A stretch of 14,650 bases of DNA from Paraglomus occultum (taxonomy: Eukaryota > Glomeromycota > Glomeromycetes > Paraglomerales > Paraglomeraceae): the NCBI GenBank assembly GCA_910592205.1, contig CAJVPJ010000910.1, positions 1 through 14,650 of the forward strand, in the 5' to 3' direction. The position numbers were made by a program, and so were the translations under genes. The notes under the pieces were generated by a model. That model ran no database searches. It was not told the origin of the DNA and worked only from the letters and a program-made list of their open reading frames with translations. Positions within the stretch are counted from its first letter, which is position 1; each line of letters begins with the position of its first letter. Below are positions 1 to 8,854 of this stretch, in pieces.

Positions 1-168
1 ATGTATGCAACAATAAAAGCAGTAGTTTATCATGGAGAATTTGTATCGATGGTTAATAAGTTTGAAAATTGTCAACGTCGCTACAAAAATTTCATATCTA
101 TTTTCAAACACGTGACAAAAAATCCGGTGATTTATGGTAGGGTAGTGTATATCACGCGACATATTTAA
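1..168 (+). other. Short open frame at left edge, unrecognised
   Basis: Frame 1 is open from the first base of the window (which happens to be ATG) to a TAA at 166-168, giving 55 codons. The peptide is basic and of mixed composition, without a motif I recognise. It could be the last exon of a gene starting outside the window or a chance open frame. No upstream sequence is available to look for a splice acceptor, so it is recorded only as a possibility. Confidence 0.12.
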
Positions 169-1865
169 ACGACACCATGAGGTAATTTTTTGCTCCATTA
201 GAAAGAGAGTATTGACCCAAGACCATCATCCAATCACAACACTTACTTGCGCCGACATTAGATTAACTAAGCACTGTCACAAAACGCTAAGATTGCACAA
301 CTATGACGTTGTGTACAACCGACTCCTTCGTCGGGAGAAACTCGTGTAATCTAAGGTATAGTAATAGAATATTTTCAGCGCAACTATACTGTAAACCCTA
401 TGGCCATTCGATCAGGGTAGGTTTACTTTTGCGCTTGTGCTGTTATCGAATCGGTTTCAGTGACAAGATCTGTATTCTTCCTAATCTTCGACAATGGCGT
501 AATGTTGTGCAGGTTTTTTGTGAGAATAAACGTTATTTAGGATTGTTCGCGCCCTTAAGTGCTTCGCTAATTCTCTGCTTAGTCTCTGCCGAGTGCCGTA
601 ACCCCTACTATTCAACTGTTGAGATCCCTTATTATAGTAATAGCTCAGTTTGTAACATTATTGTTTGTATTTGCAGTACATATTTGATATAACTGATAAA
701 ATTCCTCCAATTGTGTAATAAAAAGAGATTTGTGAGTGTTCGGGCATTTCCTTGCAAACCCGGTTAGAGTTTCTTCGCCTTAGACGAATTGAGAGTATGA
801 GCAAAGACTGAAAGGAGAAGCCACATAATGGACTAATGTTATTGCCAAATTAAAACCGCCCGTAAAGTAATGGCGGAATACTTATCGGAGATCACGATCA
901 GGTATAATAATTATATATTTCAAATATTTGTACGTATACGTTTGTATTCTGAAAAGGGTTAAAAATATAATACGCGTTTACATTATTTAATTTAAAGTGA
1001 CTAAACTATAGTTGACGGTCAATGAAAGAATTAAAATATTCCATTATTTAAAAGAGCATCCGACTTTGCCGTTCCTATAAAGATTTATTACATACAGTAT
1101 ATAAGTAATTGCGTATAAGTAAGGAGCGTGAGCTTGCAACAACTGACAAATACACTCATTGTCTCCGAAAAGGAAAATAACTAGTATCAGTGTAACATTT
1201 TAGAACACACAAGTCAACTATTATATCATAATGGCATGTATCTTCTTAATCGCGACATGTGTGGTATACTGAATGTATAAACAACGCGTAGCACTAACAG
1301 TGAATGTTTCCAACGTTGTGCTGTAGAAATTTGTTAATTGCATATCTTCGAAACTTGCTTGTTTTATCAAAAGTTGTTGTTCAATTCTACACAAAACTTG
1401 TTGGTCTGTAAAAGAATCAACTTTTTTTTCGGGAGCATTAGTGTTAATGCTCACATATTGTATCCCTTGGCGTATTCAAGTAACACTCACCAAGCCTTAT
1501 GGAAGATTTCCGCGCTTAATGTATAATTAATACATACAACATAGTCCATTTGAAAGTTCAATCAAGGAGTGCAACAAACATCCATACTCTCATAGCGATT
1601 ACGTGATAATTTGATATCACAAACGCGTTATTTTAATATGAGCGACGTGCGAGAGAATTCGTGGTTATGTTGGCTTAGCTATTATTGTTACATATCCAAG
1701 CATGTCAATACAGCCAATCGTAATAACATTATTCTGCTATTTCAATTTCCGCTACTCTATTGTATAACGACAATGATATTACCATGGCTATTAGTAATCC
1801 CCCCTTTTCTACTATGTAATTAACAATTTACTTCGCAGAAGATTGACTGGCAAAAAGTGCCCAAA
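169..1865. other. Gene-poor AT-rich stretch
   Basis: No gene is recognisable on either strand. The longest open frame (303-692, plus, 129 codons) encodes a Cys/Tyr/Ser-rich peptide with no known motif and no splice context that extends it. Smaller open frames at 1221-1454 (minus), 1338-1526 and 1611-1823 (plus) look like chance. I saw no tRNA-like B box or rRNA segment. Confidence 0.5.
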
Positions 1866-1867
1866 TA

Positions 1868-1892
1868 CAGTTTGTTGCAAAAGTTCTTGGAA
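1868..1892 (+). repeat. Left terminal inverted repeat of Tc1 remnant
   Basis: Begins CAGTTTGTTGCAAAAGTTCT and ends TTGGAA. It matches the reverse complement of 2406-2430 at 23 of 25 positions. TA at 1866-1867 flanks it. Confidence 0.88.
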
Positions 1893-1988
1893 TAGAATTA
1901 TTCCTAATAACTTCATAACCACCGCACCAATTTACATGTCTAATACCTCATTTGAAATGTTACAACCTACACATTTATTATATTAAAT

Positions 1989-2386
1989 TTAATATGGAAT
2001 ACGTTCGCCATTTCTCTCAATCACCAAGCGACATCTGTCTCTCATAGATTCTACTAAATTAATTATAATATTCTATTCCACTCCTCTACCATAAACTCTT
2101 CCAATTGTGCTCGACTTTTAGGCATTCTTCTTTCTACGTTGGTCTTAACAATATGCCAGAGATTTTCGATAGGGTTTAAGTCTGGACTGTTGGATGGCCA
2201 GTCCATAACTTCGGGCACGTTTTCCTTTAAGAATGACATGGCAATACGACTTGTATGTTTGGGGTCATTGTCCTGTTGAAACCTCCAATCGTTACCAAGC
2301 ATTCTATTGATCTCTGGCGGATGTTTTGTTAAGATGTCCACATAAAAGTTAGCATCCATTATTCGAGTAAAAAAAAGTCGAGTCCT
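1989..2386 (-). pseudogene. Tc1 transposase C-terminal fragment, frameshifted
   Basis: The minus-strand frame ending near 2063 carries the second half of a DDE transposase. It has FQQDNDPKHTS with the second catalytic Asp, then WPSNSPDLNPIENLW with the Glu. Exactly 34 residues lie between that Asp and Glu, the D34E spacing that defines Tc1. The frame stops after the EEWNRI segment. The family's usual ending then resumes in another frame (a VESM motif, then an R-C-x-L-V-I-E segment) and stops at 1989-1991, so a single frameshift near 2060-2075 breaks the gene. The N-terminal helix-turn-helix region and the first catalytic Asp are absent, removed by the internal deletion. It cannot encode an active enzyme. 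Confidence 0.85.
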
Positions 2387-2405
2387 CCCTCGTACGCGTA
2401 TAATT

Positions 2406-2430
2406 TTCCAAAAACTTTTGCAACACACTG
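2406..2430 (-). repeat. Right terminal inverted repeat of Tc1 remnant
   Basis: Read on the minus strand it begins CAGTGTGTTGCAAAAGTTTT and ends TTGGAA, mirroring 1868-1892. TA at 2431-2432 flanks it. The open frame of the transposase runs on through this repeat, so the first residues of that frame are repeat-derived rather than transposase homology. Confidence 0.88.
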
Positions 2431-2432
2431 TA

Positions 2433-2999
2433 ACAACCATTCTCAATTACAGTAATATAAAGTTTTATTTGCTAGTCGCTAAAAGAAATAAATAGTAGTG
2501 AACCAGGAGCCAACGGAAGAGACAACTTGGAATGATGAGCTCGATGAGCTTACAATTTAGATTACTGTGAACAAAATTGACAAAGAATAAATAAATAGAA
2601 AACTGCAAGTGTGATTTCTAGAAATGTGTGTTTGTTACAAAGTCTATATGACTGTTTCATAGAAACTATGTGAATAAAACCCGAATGTTTGTTTTTAATG
2701 GTTCATAGCTACAATCATCCTAATACACAGCCCGACAAGGCAGTTGTCATCACCACAACTTGTCTCTATTACTTTGCTCAACTAACCATTAGAATTGCCC
2801 GTAAGTCTAATTACAATTCGATTCAGAATCTGCATACCCCATCACTAGCCTGCCGTTGACCCAATTTTACTCGATCAATCACATAATATTCCTCTTGTGA
2901 ATGATATAATTAGATACTACAACAAGGGTAGTAAATGCAATGTATAGTAGTGGCATTCTATAGCAAGTTGCTGGTGCATACATTAGCCTTGTTCGTAAA
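2433..2999. other. Intergenic, downstream of the FAM72-like gene
   Basis: No coding sequence is seen. It should contain the 3' untranslated region of the minus-strand gene ending at 3000. A minus-strand AATAAA-type hexamer occurs at 2464-2469, but over 500 nt away, too far to call as its polyadenylation signal. Nothing else stands out. Confidence 0.5.
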
Positions 3000-5094
3000 T
3001 CATCGATAGCAGAATTCAGTGTCATCGTTGTCTATTTGTAAAATCTCCGAGTCCCTCTCCGCACGTGGAAGATGTGCCCAGAGTAGAATTCTTTGACCTA
3101 ATAAGCAAATTACAAAATGTATGAGTTAATGATAACATGTAGAATAACGAAGTGTTCAGTAATATCATATATCACAAGTTAAATAATAATTCATAGACCC
3201 GCTTAGTATATACTTTCTTGCGCCTTACCATCTGCATCCAACCTCTCCTCGCTGTTCACCCCATCTGTATGAAACATCCAAAAATGCCCATTATTGCAAG
3301 CTTCCATGCATGTCTGACATGGTTGAGTTATATGATAACCAAGTACGTTCCCGCTAACAAAAAAATAAAATAAAAATGCGATCAGAAAAATTTAGGAACA
3401 TCAAATTGAATTCGTATCTACCCTTCTCATACGACAAGTCTGTTTTCTATGCCTACCGGAATTTGGTCTACTAGATACTAATTCTACTCACCATGTAAGA
3501 CACGCAACATCCCTAATCTTACAATGACAATTCTGCGTCATATAATCATCTCCCACCAACTGAACTCTGTTATTAGAGTAGAATTACGATACAAATCAGT
3601 AAATCTAGTATTTTTTGTATCCTTGAAGATCATTTAACTCGAAATGTTCAACACTCACGATAACGGGGGAACATCAGTCGAATACAGCTCAATCCGTATG
3701 TCTGCCAATAACATTGCCTATGGTAAAATATGATGAACACAAATCGAGACCATGAAGTTAAATTCGTTTGCATGTATTACAATACTCAAATTCACCATAA
3801 TCCTCCACTTGTCCATCCCTTCTACTCCGATTTTGGGATAAACCTGTTCGAAAACTCACCTTCATTCCTCGAACGCACACTCCAGTTTCGCAATGTTTAC
3901 AACTCAGTTTACACACGGTCTTGCTCCTAAAGTGATGATGCATGCTTGGAATATCATCTTCGGTGAGGTATATATCTGGTTAAAGTGAAAGAGAATAACG
4001 GACGAGTTAAAAACAACGGAAAACATGTAAATATAACAAAACACAAGACATAAGAGTTGCATACCAGATGCACCATTGGACGTGATATCATCGTTATTCT
4101 CATTCTCACCTTCTGTTCTACTCGAAACACTACCATTGTTATTACCAGATATACCACCGCCACTCATTCCTACACCATTCACACCATTATTCATGGCCCT
4201 TGAAAGGAGCAGATTCCTTTCTCTCTGCGCTCTTACTCGATTATGATGGGCATATAATCGACGAGACCACCGGGTTGGAAGAGGTATTGTCGGCGCTGTT
4301 GGTGTTGGTGTGGTTGGTGTGGTTGATGTGGTTGATGTGGTTGATGTGGTTGGCGTGGTTGATGTTGTCGATGTGGTTGGCGTGGTTGATGTGGTTGGCG
4401 TGGTTGATGCGGTTGATGTGGTTGATGTTGTCGATGTCGTTGAGGTGGTTGACGTAGTTGATGTGGTTGACGTGGTTGACGTGGTTGACGTGGTTGATGT
4501 TGTCGATGTTGTCGATGTCGTCGGTATTGTCGGTGTAGTCGGCGTTGTTGCTGTCGGTGATGATGACATAGCTGATGTTGGTAGTGACGGTAGTATTACA
4601 GATAACGGTGGTAGTGAAGGCTGTGTCGAAGACGATGTTGAGGATGAATGGGAGAATGAGGGTGATATCGAATGAGACGACTGGGAGGAAGGTGAAGTGG
4701 ATAAAGGAAATATAGAATACGCTTGAGAAATCGCAAGAGGGCCATCACCATGCAATTGTGTATGTGCGTTTGCCTGTTCTTGTGCAGGTCGGGGATATAT
4801 CGTAGACGCTGGTGATGACGATAATGCCCGATGCGATGCATATGCAACAGGCACCATTCCAGATCCTCTCGTAGATGATGGAAGCCCATACGATAATCCG
4901 CGAGAAGTGGTTGAAACCGTTGGTGCGCTTGGGAGCGATTGTGCACTCTGCAAAGATGACATGTTTGATACGCTCGACGTATTTAATATGCCTGGTCTGT
5001 TCGATATGCTCCTCCGCGTGGTATGAGTTAGAGTAAACCCAAAAGTCTGTGACGTAGTAGGTTGCATATTCGGGGATGGTGATAATGGTGCCAT
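3000..5094 (-). CDS. FAM72-family protein with long Ser/Thr-rich N-terminus
   Basis: Six exons join to 500 residues: 5094-4065, 3975-3860, 3717-3659, 3566-3492, 3353-3229 and 3097-3000. Introns are 89, 142, 92, 138 and 131 nt, all GT...AG. Residues ~360-480 match animal FAM72: CKLSCKHC then RGMK (366-382), LLADIRIELYSTDVPP (384-400), the C-H-C and RDVACLTCGN ribbon (415-429), GYHITQPCQTC (432-442), CNNGHFWMFH (446-455) and ILLWAHLP (472-479). Animal FAM72A is about 149 residues and binds the uracil-DNA glycosylase UNG2; the fungal role is unknown. Residues 1-343 are low-complexity Ser/Thr/Pro with a TTS/TTP repeat (~181-274), then a basic stretch (275-299). There is no signal peptide or membrane segment. 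The start is the first ATG in frame; the frame extends upstream to 5175 without another ATG. Met301 (4194) is an alternative start giving a 200-residue protein. The domain is certain; the full N-terminus is less so. Confidence 0.92.
4273..4554 (-). repeat. Coding 9-bp minisatellite (TTS/TTP repeat)
   Basis: A block of near-identical 9-nt units, on the plus strand mainly GTGGTTGAT with variants such as GTGGTTGGC and GTTGTCGAT. It lies inside exon 1 of the FAM72-like gene and encodes Thr-Thr-Ser, with some Thr-Thr-Pro, over roughly residues 181-274. All units keep the frame because the period is three codons. The plus strand is also open through it (Val-Val-Asp and Trp-Leu-Met type repeats), but those frames are by-products of the period. 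Confidence 0.88.
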
Positions 5095-6135
5095 TTGATT
5101 GTTTAGTTTCGCTTTTTTTATTAACCCCCCCGTAATATACAAACTACAAATTACGAAATTAAATTTGGTAGACAAAGGAGAAATGCTGGGATTCGGAGTT
5201 AGTTAATGAAGAGAGGTCAGAGCAACTAACACGAGAAGCGAAGGGAATATAATGTCAAAAGGATGTCGTAGACAAGATTCTTGAGCAATTCTATGAAAAT
5301 GGAGTGTATGGAGAGGATAAGTAATGTGGCTTGGGTGAATATGAAGGTGGGGATTTGTATGCAAAGTAAAGAGCCTGAAACAAAGAGAAAAGCTAGCCGC
5401 GCTTCGAGTTCTTGTTGTATGAGGCTGTATGCGATGCGATGCCTATGTCACGCGTGTAATGCTGTTTCGCTAACTTCTTACACTTTTGTGTTAAAAAGTT
5501 AAAAATGTTCTTTCAATATCCCGTGAATGTACCAAATTTAGATGCCAATGTTCCCCAATCTAAAAATTTTTTTCTTTTCTTTTGTTCAAATATAGAGTTT
5601 TGGGGAATGTTATAAGTGCGGAAGAAATAAACACGACAAAGAATTAACCCAACCATATAGAAACCGACACCTATAAGATTGTTCTACCTATCTTACCTAT
5701 CTTGAAGCATGACACACGTTGGATGAATATAGTTTCTCGTGGGTAGAGCATATGCAACCTGTACACAATGATATGCGTGGGAGTGAATGTTGATAATCGT
5801 GCAGGAAACTATAAAATGTTTCCGCGGACGTTTTGTGGCGAGTTTTGAGTGAAAAAATAATTATTTTATGTTGTGCTACGAATTGCTGGACTTTTCATAA
5901 GGGAACTTTGTCGGAAAATGCACAAGTTATGTTGTTGGGTGTTGTGGATTCATTATATGCATGATGTATGCGCATATGACTGTTGGGTAAGTGGGTATTG
6001 GTCATTTACGTGCGATGGGGAGAAAGGGATGGAAAAGAACATCTTCAGTTTCGGAAACTTGATTAGGAGATAAACGCCCAGCAAAAGAATTACTATTATT
6101 AACGACTTGATGATAATCGATACAACTTCAAACAG
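5095..6135. other. Intergenic, upstream of the FAM72-like gene
   Basis: This would hold the promoter and 5' untranslated region of the minus-strand FAM72-like gene. No convincing coding sequence: open frames at 5281-5502 and 5873-6073 (plus) and 5953-6291 (minus, with one hydrophobic stretch) have no recognisable motif. A short direct repeat of CTTACCTAT-like units lies at about 5683-5703. GTAAGT at 5990 is a good donor consensus but leads nowhere I can support. Confidence 0.4.
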
Positions 6136-6402
6136 GAGATTATCGGCTCGATAGAGAGAAGATGCACAAAACAAGACGACGAGATGTGGGCGAGTTGGGG
6201 GCGCACTCTCATAGACATGAACTTGCTTGCATTGGAAAATCCTATTCTGCAGCATGTTGGTCAGATAAATGTTGCAAGTGTCAAAATGCACTCGGTCGGT
6301 TCAGAATTAATAGAACGTTTGTTACAAGTATTCGATGCAAACAAAAATGATGGCGGCATGCCGACGTACAGTGTCAGAAGAAGCAATTTACTTCATACAT
6401 AA
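6136..6402 (+). CDS. Possible exon, unrecognised protein
   Basis: The frame is open from 6103 to a stop at 6400-6402, with an ATG at 6184 (72 codons from there). A branch-like TTATTAAC (about 6095-6102) followed by CTTCAAACAG ending at 6135 would make a fair splice acceptor, so an exon could begin at 6136. The predicted peptide has mixed, globular-looking composition: an amphipathic SELIERLLQVF segment followed by an acidic/glycine DANKNDGG stretch that faintly resembles an EF-hand loop. It lacks the full EF-hand pattern, so no function is offered. A second plus frame is also open over much of the same interval and encodes a Cys/His/Arg-rich peptide. The call rests on composition only and may be wrong. 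Confidence 0.22.
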   Translation, partial: EIIGSIERRCTKQDDEMWASWGRTLIDMNLLALENPILQHVGQINVASVKMHSVGSELIERLLQVFDANKNDGGMPTYSVRRSNLLHT

Positions 6403-7019
6403 GTATTTGATGATGCGTCATTATTCTCGAATATTTTTAGACAATCATTGTATTTCCTCAAAACAAAACAACATAAACTCCCTCTTCATCGCAGAAAATT
6501 CATCGCACGAGATGTAACTCACAACTGGTATTCTTGTCGATCCCGCTAAAGAACTGAACATATATAACAAAACGAAGATGAAAGACGCAGAGGAGGTTGC
6601 ACCATTGAGTAATGATGGACACAATATTCGATGAAAATATTAACTTTATTATGGCCTAATTGATTCCCAACAAACAATACCATTATATTATTAATAATAG
6701 TTAGAACACCATTTATTATCCTTCGTTACTATTACGGAAAACCCCCCTTAAAAACCAAATAGCCAATTTCGCCTATTACGACTCTTCCCTCCAATCACTT
6801 TCCTTATCACACATACCTACGTTTTCCCGCCCAGGTTAAATTGACAAAAAGATTTTCATATTTACCCAAAAAAAGATTGCGTCTTATGACTGTTTACCAT
6901 AAATAGAATCTTTTGTTTCACGAGGCAAAGGAAATACGTCGCGGTCTGTTTAGAATGTCGAGATTTTCGAATTCTGGCATAAAAAAAAAAACTTTTTTCG
7001 TGCACAGTATTCGTCCTTT
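6403..7019. other. No feature seen
   Basis: AT-rich with homopolymer runs (for example an A tract at about 6980-6991). Open frames are short and compositionally biased. Nothing supports a gene or RNA. Confidence 0.4.
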
Positions 7020-7640
7020 ACAGCAGGTTGTTTTTTTCCCTCTTTCCCTTCTCCCTAACACAAAAATGGACAGCTTCTGCACGATGTGTACCCAGTTCCT
7101 TTATCGCACGTCGCTCACGTCAACAGTCTTCTAATTCTCATTACCACTGGTCAGATTCAGCTTTCCGCAACTGGGTGGGACGATTACATTGGTTGGACAC
7201 CCATGGAACTGTATACAACACGTAAAGTTTTATTCTGAAGGCGGTCATGGGAGATTATACAAGCGTTATATGGGGCATGAAGTCACGATTGTTGATGGTG
7301 GTTGGACGGCTGACGATGGGAACGGAGATAATGAAGCAACTGGAATTGGGATAGACACAGAGCATGTCAGACAGCCGATAAATGAATGGATTAATGAAGA
7401 TAGACCTCAAAACGCGTAAGGGGAAACATTCGGACTTACAGACGATGATTTTATGTATGATTCAGACTTTGTTGAAAAAAGTCCGGACCTATGTTGATTG
7501 AAAGTGGCAGTGGTGATGCAAATGACGAGGGGAGATGATGAGGATGGTGTAAAAGTGGAAGATAATGATTAAAGCTCAACAGATGAATCTCTAGGTGAAT
7601 ATATTGACGAGAGCGAGGATGTGAGTAAAGGTTCCTGAGA
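7020..7640 (+). pseudogene. Coding-like stretch with stops, gene or decayed gene
   Basis: Several plus frames look coding but none is continuous. One open frame (7028-7225) encodes an Arg/Ser-rich start, then a Trp-rich segment with RNWVGRLHWLDTHGTVYN. The next frame (open to 7419) carries VKFYSEGGHGRLYKRYMGHE and VTIVDGGW, then an acidic tail. In that same frame, after stops at 7417-7419 and near 7485, acidic segments continue (LTDDDFMYDSDF, then SLGEYIDESED) up to a good donor consensus GTGAGT at 7621. This is either a decayed gene with frameshifts and stops, or a real gene whose short introns I could not place; a 26-nt GT...AG stretch near 7418-7443 seems too short for an intron. All three frames around 7140-7220 are open, so the reading frame itself is uncertain. 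I do not recognise the protein. Confidence 0.22.
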
Positions 7641-7837
7641 CAGGTAAGGAAAATTAATTTATTTCCGTTAGGATATTTATTTGTGGGACTATATGGAGAG
7701 TCTATCTGGAAAAGGATATTAACAATAATAGCTTTACTTTTCTTCGGCAATGTGATCTTAATTCTCATGCTCTCCCTATGTGAAATACGTCCTACCTACT
7801 GTACATTGTACAGGTTATGATGGTCTGTTGACCGTAT

Positions 7838-8098
7838 TTGGCGTCACCTGAGATCTCTTTACAAAACGTTCTTGAAGTCGTCTACCTATCCCTAAGGACT
7901 TGTCTAAACCCAAGCTATGAAGAGATTAAAAGGTTTCGAAGACACTTAAGAGGGCGGGTAAGAAGATATGGACGCGATGTAGATGAATCCTTACCGTTGT
8001 ATACAAGAGGAAGAGCATTCTTGCTATGGTCGACGATGAATAGAGCAGCGTCCATAATTGAATTTGACGTTATTTTGAGAGTTTTGAGAATATTATAA
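7838..8098 (+). CDS. Possible last exon, unrecognised basic protein
   Basis: An 86-codon open frame without an ATG start, ending in TAA at 8096-8098. The composition is globular: a leucine/valine-rich helix (LQNVLEVVYLSL), then a strongly basic stretch (EEIKRFRRHLRGRVRRYGRD), then a mixed hydrophobic end. The lack of an ATG and an in-frame TGA just upstream suggest an exon beginning inside the frame. One possible acceptor is CACCTGAG ending at 7849; it would join in phase 0 to the donor at 7621, giving an intron of about 230 nt. That would make 7020-8098 one gene, but the 7020-7640 part has stops. No family recognised. Confidence 0.25.
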   Translation: MASPEISLQNVLEVVYLSLRTCLNPSYEEIKRFRRHLRGRVRRYGRDVDESLPLYTRGRAFLLWSTMNRAASIIEFDVILRVLRIL

Positions 8099-8854
8099 AT
8101 TTTATATTCATTGTCTACTTGTCGTAATCTAATTGTATGATAAGATACGAGCCCAATTTACGTAATAAAAAGCCAATATACATTTCATGGTTCTCGTTAT
8201 AAAAATTCATTTTGTCAGATTCCTAAACTCCTTAACTCGTTTTGCATATTGTTGAGATAATGTGACGCGCAGGCGACACAAATCTAATTCGTAGTTAAAA
8301 TATCGAGTGACGATAGCATTGCCTTATGCCGGCAAAAAAATTATAAGTCATGACAATCTGACTGACCGAAGCTACGTGAAATGTCAAGCATTTTACGATC
8401 CACGTAGAATTATCCATCGACCAACCTCTTAAAACCTATATTAATATATTAATACGTGCGTTTTGTTACGAAAGAGGTTTTAAATTTCTAGTAGAATATA
8501 ATGATCCACATGATTTAATATGTACGCCGAAGAGTATTTATGCGTAAATTATGTAATGAATGTCACCCCAACCTAATTGCGACGAATTTGTTCAGAGCAT
8601 ACACAGCACTTGTATCATCTTGCACTCTCAGCGGACCATTTTATCTCTGAAGCACTTTTTTCCTCTTCTCCAATTCAATCATCTGAATCTAGGCAGAGAG
8701 TATGACAATCAGTTTCTATTCACAGATTGAGCAATTAAATATACTGCATACATGCACACAAAAATACCTACGAAGGGTTGAAAATTCATTTGGTATCACA
8801 AGATCAATTAGTTTCGAGTCTAATAAAAGCAAATAACTGTTAAAAATTTACGGT
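8099..8854. other. Intergenic, downstream of the kinase gene
   Basis: No coding sequence. Two weak inverted repeats are present: CTACGTG at 8372-8378 with CACGTAG at 8401-8407 (22-nt loop), and TTAAAACCT at 8429-8437 with AGGTTTTAA at 8475-8483 (37-nt loop). Neither has terminator-like or transposon-like context. Part of the interval should be 3' untranslated region of the minus-strand kinase gene. Confidence 0.4.

Larger units (their letters stand above)
1868..2430 (-). mobile_element. Tc1-type DNA transposon remnant, internally deleted
   Basis: The two ends carry 25-bp terminal inverted repeats that differ at two positions. Both begin CAGT and share the core TGTTGCAAAAGTT. Each end abuts a TA dinucleotide (1866-1867 and 2431-2432), the target duplication expected of Tc1/mariner elements. 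At 563 bp the element is far shorter than a full Tc1 element (about 1.3-1.7 kb in the family). Inside, on the minus strand, lies only the C-terminal part of a transposase, so the missing part is the DNA-binding domain and first catalytic region. It is a non-autonomous, MITE-like deletion derivative. If mobile at all it would need transposase supplied in trans. Boundaries are well supported by the matched repeats plus TA flanks. Confidence 0.88.

Noticed and set aside
303-692. 129-codon open frame as a gene
   Set aside because: No recognisable motif, odd Cys/Tyr/Ser-rich composition, no supporting splice or neighbour evidence.
4200-4675. Two long plus-strand open frames with Trp-Leu-Met or Val-Val-Asp repeats
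   Set aside because: They are antisense to the 9-bp coding repeat of the FAM72-like gene; any 9-nt period without stops gives open frames in several readings.
5094-5175. Upstream extension of the FAM72-like reading frame to 5175
   Set aside because: The extension begins at TTG and has no ATG before 5094, so it is not used as the start.
5953-6291. Minus-strand open frame with a hydrophobic segment, possible membrane protein
   Set aside because: Only one hydrophobic run, no family resemblance, and it overlaps a better-looking plus-strand frame.
8372-8407. CTACGTG/CACGTAG stem-loop as a regulatory structure
   Set aside because: A 7-bp stem with a 22-nt loop in intergenic DNA is within chance expectation.
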